Notes under the pieces: model-generated
Database searches by the model: none
What the model was told of the DNA's origin: nothing
The model's input: only the letters and a program-made list of their open reading frames with translations
Translations under genes and position numbers: made by a program
Part shown: in pieces, positions 58,991 through 64,000 of the stretch
Numbering within the stretch: the stretch's first letter is position 1
Layout of the letters: each line of letters starts with the position of its first letter
Assembly (NCBI GenBank): GCA_030142905.1
Contig: JASJOG010000193.1
Span: forward strand, 413,501 to 477,500
Length of the DNA stretch: 64,000 bases
Reading direction: 5' to 3'
From: Heliopora coerulea
Lineage: Eukaryota; Cnidaria; Anthozoa; Scleralcyonacea; Helioporidae

Positions 58991-60171
58991 CTAGTAACCA
59001 TAGATTTTTAGCAAGGAATTCAATACCTTTTCTCCCCATGTTAACATTTGTGCAATTAAATTCAGTATAGGTGCTATGAGTGGTCCTAGTTCCTTTGCAA
59101 TGTTTGCAATAGCTTTTGCAAGACTATTCACTGCCTTTGATCCTTGCTTTATTACTTTTCTTGCTCTGATAACTATTGTTGTAATAATACCAGCGATAGC
59201 AATAGCAGCAGCAGCAGCAGCAGCTGATATACCTACTACATTTTCTTTTGCCCATTTTTTAAATCTTTCTAATCTTCCAATGTCACTTTCTTTAGCTTCT
59301 TCTTCAATTATAGATTTTGTTTCTTCATGGATGGGTCTTTCATTATCTGCTTTTAGTTTTGCAACTCTTTCTAATGATTTGTACAATTGTTCCTTTTCTT
59401 GATCTGTTTCTCTAAGCACTTCTAGTCTCCAGTGATCTGCTTGTGTTTCAAGAAAATCTATTTTTTCCTGTGGTGTTTGTCCCTTTGGATCTAAAACTCC
59501 TGCAAATTCTCTTACATCTTGTTTACTAAGTTTGATGTCATCAACAATGTTGTCAATGGTGTCAGATACTTTTTCCATAGAATTTTCAACGATGTCACTT
59601 ACAACTTCTGGTTCAAACGAGTCGCCAACATGTTGGTCACCGAGTTGTCGGTTAACTAGAGTAGCAGGAGTTTTTTCATATTCATTGATTCCTTTTTTAA
59701 TATTATCAATTAACTCATCAACGTATTTCTTATTTTTTTTTAGGAATAACTCAGGTTCTAAGTTCTTGTTGACATTACCAATCTTTTTACCTTTAAACTC
59801 AATGGAAATATTCCCTGATGGGTCTCTAGCAAATACAGTGTTGTCTAACAATATGCTATTACTTGGTCCGTTTTTCTTTTCAAGATTAACATTAAATATC
59901 TTTTTAAAAGATTTTTTTCTATCATAAGTCAATGATTTCCTTATAGATCCAGCATCTTTATATCAGGTATGTAACTTCTATAGTCAACCCTACTATATTT
60001 ACTTTTTGGATTAGACGTGTTGATTAAGTTAATGCTTTTGTTATGAGAGCGAGGGGACTTAGCAAGTTCATCCTCATTGTTGAAACTTGTTTCTTCATTC
60101 CTTCTTTCTTCTTCTTCTTCTTCCATATTTCTATTTTTCATTTCAATATCATCAAAACCACCTTCAGCCAC
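58991..60171 (-). pseudogene. Polinton-associated membrane-active protein (pVI/X-like position)
   Basis: Two frames, 60,171-59,941 and 59,932-58,991, join by one frame change. N-terminus is acidic with an EEEEEE run; the start codon reads GTG where ATG is expected. The middle is helical and charged. The C-terminal 100 residues hold an Ala/Ile transmembrane stretch (SAAAAAAAIAIAGIITTIVI) then amphipathic helices. By order it could be the capsid-interior lytic protein; function is inference. Confidence 0.55.
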
Positions 60172-60180
60172 TTATATACT

Positions 60181-61200
60181 TTATATACTTTGAATATCTT
60201 CTTCTGGTATCCAAGAATTGTGTTTACTATCATAACCTGACCACTTTACTAATACCATATTTTTACCTTTCACTTTTTTCTTTTTTAATATTTTCTCCAC
60301 TCTATACATATCATCCTTTTTATTCACAGCAGATAGTTCCTCTTCGTAGAATTTACCAATAATTGGTTCTCCCTCATACATGTTTGGATCACCTCTGAAT
60401 ACTTTCACAACTTTAAAAATCTCTGTAAAATTAGCTTCATAACCTTTCATAAAGATATTCTTGTATTTAGATATCCTGACCATATCATAAATTCTGAATT
60501 TTGGTAAAGGAAAATCTCCTAATCCATAACCATATAGTGTAAGCCAAACTTGGTCTTTGTTAGACTTGTTCACATCAGCAGGTTTCATTAATATGCTACT
60601 GTGTTTAGTGTGATTATAGTTTTTTGTAAGTTCATCTAAGATATCAACCCATTTGTAAGTTCCCTTGCTGTAGAAATATTTCCACATAACTGTTTTTAGA
60701 GTTCTGTTGAATCTTTCAACTATAGTTGCTTTCCTATCTGAGTTCGTGGAGAAGTATTCAACATCGTGTTCTTTCAAGAGTTCTTTGACACCTATGTTGT
60801 AAAACTCTTTTCCTTCATCAAATTGAGCAACTTCTGGGTATTTTCCAACAACTCATTCACAGCATTTGTCATGTTTTTAGTATCCTTCCTGTAAACAGGA
60901 ATGGTGAATGCATAACAACTTAGAATTTCAACAGCTGTCAGTATCCAGTAATATCCTTTGTTCTGGTTTTTATATTTTTTCATATCAACCAAGTCGATTT
61001 GTATTTGATCACCTAAATCTTTGACGAATGTTCTTTGGAATTTATGTCTCCTAACGATTGGTTTATGTCTTGTAAAAGTATCTTGTGTTTTTAGCCAGTC
61101 TTTTACCATTTTTCTACAGTCTTTCTGCAGATTGGTAACCTGTTTCAGGGTTGTAGTAAAGGTTTCTTAATTCTTGCTCAACAAATTCTTCAGTTTTCAT
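60181..61200 (-). pseudogene. Polinton integrase with C-terminal chromodomain, frameshifted
   Basis: Begins at ATG 61,200 (AATAAATG). The core shows the three DDE positions: QIDLVDMKKY, the FDEGKEF region near 60,820 (out of the main frame) and IVERFNRTLKT. The C-terminus is a chromodomain (YRVEKILKKKK; MVLVKWSGYDSKHNSWIPEE). Frame changes near 61,115, 60,830 and 60,785. It inserts the viral DNA into the host genome; the chromodomain may steer it to chromatin. Its start overlaps the end of the next gene by 11 bases. Confidence 0.85.
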
Positions 61201-61885
61201 TTATTTTTTGTTTAATATATAATTCTAAAAGTACAGAGCAGCTCATCTGCGACTCGCTTCCTATTATGTTGACATTATTATTTGCAAAAACAGAGAATTC
61301 AAGAGAATTATACTGTCCTTTGTTAACACTTGCTCTGCTATCTATATTGTTGAAATGTGATACAGATCGTTGCAAGGTTTGATTCGTGGGTATTGGTAGT
61401 GAAGTAATCATACAACTCCTTTTTCCTTCATAAAAATTTTTAGATTTGTCTACTGCATCACAGCATATCGTTATATAATGTAATCCATGGTTGATGTCAA
61501 CCACAGAATCACTCCAAACACTTGTATTTTTTTCTATAACTCTATTTTTTGTGAATCCTAGCAAAAGACCTAGATTTTTCAGATTCATGTCTTCATCAGA
61601 TTCAATGACACATTTTCCATTTTCTGAAGTCTTTGTTAAAGTTATTTTTCCAATACTTTTAAATTTCTTTACTAACATATCGAAAGTCCAATATCCAGGA
61701 TTGATTGAGATATTTCTTCTATCATATGTGAATGTTTCATTTTGTGAAGTGAAAACATTATTATAATTCCAGTATACTGTTGCTGACTTTATAAATATCT
61801 CAGGATTGTCTTTATCTATGTCGAGAGTTTTATCCAAGTATAGCCTTTTCTCTTTTCCTTCAATAAGTACAGTTATTCTTTTCAT
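61190..61885 (-). CDS. Candidate minor capsid (penton) protein, intact
   Basis: 231 residues from ATG 61,885, uninterrupted. Predominantly beta-type sequence with alternating hydrophobics (MKRITVLIEGKEKRLYLDKT at the start; a GLHYITICCDAV block mid-protein) and no transmembrane segment. It resembles the small jelly-roll-like gene found near the integrase in invertebrate Polintons. Penton identity is inference. Divergent from the gene at 61,910 with a 24-base AT-only spacer. Confidence 0.45.
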   Translation of the reverse strand: MKRITVLIEGKEKRLYLDKTLDIDKDNPEIFIKSATVYWNYNNVFTSQNETFTYDRRNISINPGYWTFDMLVKKFKSIGKITLTKTSENGKCVIESDEDMNLKNLGLLLGFTKNRVIEKNTSVWSDSVVDINHGLHYITICCDAVDKSKNFYEGKRSCMITSLPIPTNQTLQRSVSHFNNIDSRASVNKGQYNSLEFSVFANNNVNIIGSESQMSCSVLLELYIKQKINEN

Positions 61886-61909
61886 ATTTTAATTTATTAT
61901 AAAAAATAA
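61886..61909. promoter_or_regulatory. Bidirectional AT-only promoter gap
   Basis: Twenty-four bases composed only of A and T, containing TTATAAAA-like sequence, separate two divergent viral ORFs. Both promoters must sit here or inside the coding ends. Confidence 0.35.
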
Positions 61910-63392
61910 ATGAATGTTGAAGATTACGAGAAAGCTTATTATGGAAAAAACTAAGATGTTGAAATGATGAAAAAAATGTTTTTCAAAAAATATCCAAATG
62001 TTGACATGTCCAAGTTTGAATTTTTTTCAAATTTTGATAAGAATGGTCATTTTTTAGGTTCACAAATATTTTTTAAAAATAATGAATTGTTATCAACAAA
62101 TATTAAAAGTGACACATTTAAAAATGACAAAAATATGACTAAGTACCTTTACTCTAATAATGTCAAATACTATGATTCTTTACTCTAATAATGTCAAATA
62201 CTATGATTCTTTCCCAAAAATATTTAAGTCTGGAGGAACAATTCAACAACTTCCTCATGGAAATAAACAGAAGGGTTTTGCTTTTGAAAAAAAAAAACAT
62301 GGTTTTGGGATGAATTCCCAGTAGATTATGTTTTAAATTATCCTGCGAATAGATTTGAAATATTTTAACTCAAATTTACCAGAATTAGACACAACAATTA
62401 ATCAACAAGTTAGGAACACGAAACAAGATAAGTTTGATATGTCTCAACATTATAATGATTCTTTGGTTGGGGCTTATGTTGCCTCCTACGTTTGTGGAAT
62501 TTCAATAGAACATTTAACACCCTTTGTAGAAATTCCTCAGCAGCTTACTTCATTACTGAGATTTCATATTTATTTCACAATCTGCAGAATAACTAGAGAA
62601 TTACAAGCAGCTGTAGGAGAAATTGTTGGAAAAGTCATCCACACAGAGTTGGTAATGCGGTTGGAATAAATAGATCTGCTAATAATGAAGCAAGAAATCG
62701 AATATTACAAAAATATAAAGCTTATATTCTGCAGGGACATTTTCCAGATTTTCATGGGAGAATTGAAGATCGAGCTGGAGATTTTAAAAAAATCAAATGG
62801 AATAACAAAAGATGGATTAATTTTGTTAAATCAAAGTATAGAAGCTTATATTTATGCAATTTTAGGAAGTCAAAGTAAAACCAGACAAAGTATTGTTGGA
62901 AATCGTGGTTCTGCATTAGAAACACAAGTCGTGTTCAGACAAATTGTAGAAGATTCTATTATAAATTAAGATCCATCCACATGGATACAAAATATGAATT
63001 TAGCAATTTCTAACACAAATGTGGTTTTAGACACTGCAATTTCCCCATCTCTATGGTTATTACCATCTAACATGATAATTAAAAAAACCGTCATTCCTGG
63101 ATATAACAATATGCTAAAAGTTGCAACCCAAAATATGAAATTTGGATTAAATAAGAATATAAACTATTATGGAACAATAAATAAAAATACACCAAAAAAG
63201 ATTCATCAGGATGATTCAGTAAAAACATCTCATTTAGATAACTTTGATAGAAATTAAGTTGTTCTGACTGAAGGGAATAACAGTGAACACAAAGTGCTGC
63301 CAGCTAATCCAATTACATCTAGTTCAGAACAAGGTGTTCCTTTGGGTGTGTCAGTAATTGGCAGAATTTTGATATCAAAATATTTGTTGTAA
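61910..63392 (+). pseudogene. Long Polinton-associated protein of unknown function
   Basis: Starts at ATG 61,910 (AATAAATG), with a TAA at codon 15, a 31-bp tandem duplication at 62,150-62,211 that shifts frame, further shifts near 62,350 and 62,640, and TAA at 62,967 and 63,258. Recognisable blocks: LPELDTTINQQVRN, GAYVASYVCGISIEHLTPF, TRELQAAVG, SQSKTRQSIVGNRGSALETQ, and a hydrophobic C-terminus. About 490 codons. I associate this block order with Polinton virion genes but cannot assign a role. Confidence 0.45.
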
Positions 63393-63544
63393 GTTTCAAG
63401 TAGATTTTAAATGACTTGAGGTTTTCTTGGATTCTACTTGGATTTTACTTAAGTTTTATTCAGATTTGCTTACAAGTAGATTTCAAGTAACTTAGATTTT
63501 CCTTAGATTTTCTTGAAAGTAGATTTAAAATATATATATATAAA
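63393..63544 (+). promoter_or_regulatory. Intergenic repeat and TATA-rich promoter
   Basis: CAAGTAGATTTnAAnTnACTT occurs at about 63,398 and 63,472, with a third partial near 63,512, in a roughly 75-base imperfect duplication. It ends in ATATATATATATAAA just before the next ATG. Confidence 0.5.
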
Positions 63545-63829
63545 ATGAGTGATTCAACAACACCACTAAAGATTACCAAAGGTGTGAGCAAAATTAAAGA
63601 TCCTAGAACAGTAGAAGCAGGAAAAAGACTTGCAGCAATATCAAGAGAAGCAAAGGAAAGAAAAGCAAGACAGTGAAGTGAGGCAGCAGCAGCAGCAACA
63701 GTGAAAAGTGACCACGAAGTGGCTAACCAAAGAGAAATAAGTGACTATATAGATTTCAAATATTTCATGCCAGGTGTAGGATTTGTTGCTGCAATTGGTG
63801 GTCTATACTTTGCATACAAACGTGACTAA
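63545..63829 (+). pseudogene. Small single-pass membrane protein, one TGA
   Basis: ATG 63,545 to TAA 63,827-63,829, 95 codons, with an in-frame TGA at 63,674. A basic Ala/Lys/Arg helix (VEAGKRLAAISREAKERKAR), a poly-Ala stretch, then a C-terminal transmembrane helix (FMPGVGFVAAIGGLYFAY) and a basic tip. Such KRLA-helix plus tail-anchor proteins recur in Polintons; role unknown. Confidence 0.5.
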
Positions 63830-63959
63830 TGAGATGAAAAATAATTCAAAGACTACAAAGAAAACCACAAAGTGAACAAGAATGAATGTTTGAAAAATGA
63901 AAAAACACAAAAGAAAAATTTAGATAGTTTTGATTAAAAAATGTTTTTATTATAAATAA

Positions 63960-64000
63960 ATGGGTGAAATGAATAGAAAAGAAGTCATGAACGAATTATA
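63960..64000 (+). CDS. Start of a further viral ORF, cut by the window edge
   Basis: ATG at 63,960-63,962 in the AATAAATG context, following TTTTTATTATA. Thirteen codons are visible (MGEMNRKEVMNEL) and open. Confidence 0.4.
   Translation, partial: MGEMNRKEVMNEL

Larger units (their letters stand above)
47000..64000. mobile_element. Polinton/adintovirus-like integrated virus, partly decayed, runs off right edge
   Basis: Combines a retroviral-type integrase with chromodomain, an FtsK/A32-type packaging ATPase, a major capsid candidate, a minor capsid candidate, a LamG fibre-like gene and a polymerase N-terminus. This is the defining Polinton/Maverick set apart from a protease, which I did not find. 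Left boundary is uncertain (about 47 kb); neither terminal inverted repeat is seen. Gene density is high and introns few, unlike the flanking DNA. Whether 47-54 kb and 55.5-64 kb are one element is inference. Confidence 0.75.

Noticed and set aside
59076..59927. Plus-strand frames with hydrophobic stretches
   Set aside because: Antisense shadows of the membrane-active viral protein on the minus strand.
47000..64000. Adenovirus-type cysteine protease
   Set aside because: Looked for because Polintons usually carry one; no frame showed the expected His and Cys motifs, so none is annotated.

Overview
This is repeat-dense, AT-rich animal nuclear DNA. The evidence is metazoan transposon families (hAT, PIF/Harbinger, piggyBac-type, Penelope-like, CR1/L2- and RTE-type LINEs, a Helitron fragment, a tRNA-like SINE), a spliceosomal GT-AG gene model, long microsatellites, and a Polinton/adintovirus-like DNA virus remnant with cnidarian- or mollusc-like genes. 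Phylum cannot be fixed from sequence alone; an aquatic invertebrate is the best guess. Protein identities come from reading translations and remembered family motifs; no searches were run.

Layout. 1-7.1 kb: interspersed repeat A, a Helitron Rep fragment, a 397-bp foldback element, little else. 7.2-15.4 kb: a convergent pair, a decayed three-exon HECT-like gene (+) and an rve-type integrase gene (-). The integrase gene is split by a 3.2-kb Harbinger element with its transposase and Myb/SANT partner. 16.9-21.7 kb: a CR1/L2-type LINE split by a hAT element with a perfect 8-bp target duplication. 21.7-23.7 kb: a second copy of repeat A split by a TTAA-flanked piggyBac-type MITE. 24-27.7 kb: a second hAT (ZMYM/DUF4371 type). 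28.5-33.7 kb: a third copy of repeat A, a pogo/Tigger-like scrap, Penelope-like GIY-YIG fragments, a palindromic pair of tRNA-like SINEs and large satellites. 33.7-38.1 kb: an RTE-type LINE holding a second Harbinger. 38.4-42.7 kb: a nearly full-length but broken CR1/L2 LINE. 43-46.1 kb: a third hAT, bracketed by a short repeat family (R) that continues to 47 kb.

47-64 kb is the most interesting part: an integrated, partly decayed Polinton/adintovirus-like virus that runs off the right edge. The right half (55.5-64 kb) has a LamG-tailed fibre-like gene (+), a leftward block (small hydrophobic protein, packaging ATPase, major capsid, membrane-active-type protein, chromodomain integrase, candidate minor capsid) and a rightward block (long uncharacterised protein, small membrane protein, start of another gene). 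The left half (47-54 kb) holds decayed ORFs: unrecognised proteins, a TNFR-like cysteine-rich membrane protein, a SET-like protein, and the N-terminal part of a probable protein-primed DNA polymerase cut off at 54.06 kb. Between the halves is a 1.5-kb insert with two 146-bp direct repeats 1,070 bp apart and a coiled-coil ORF. Several capsid-side ORFs are intact, while the left half carries many stops, mostly TGA/TAA without frame changes.
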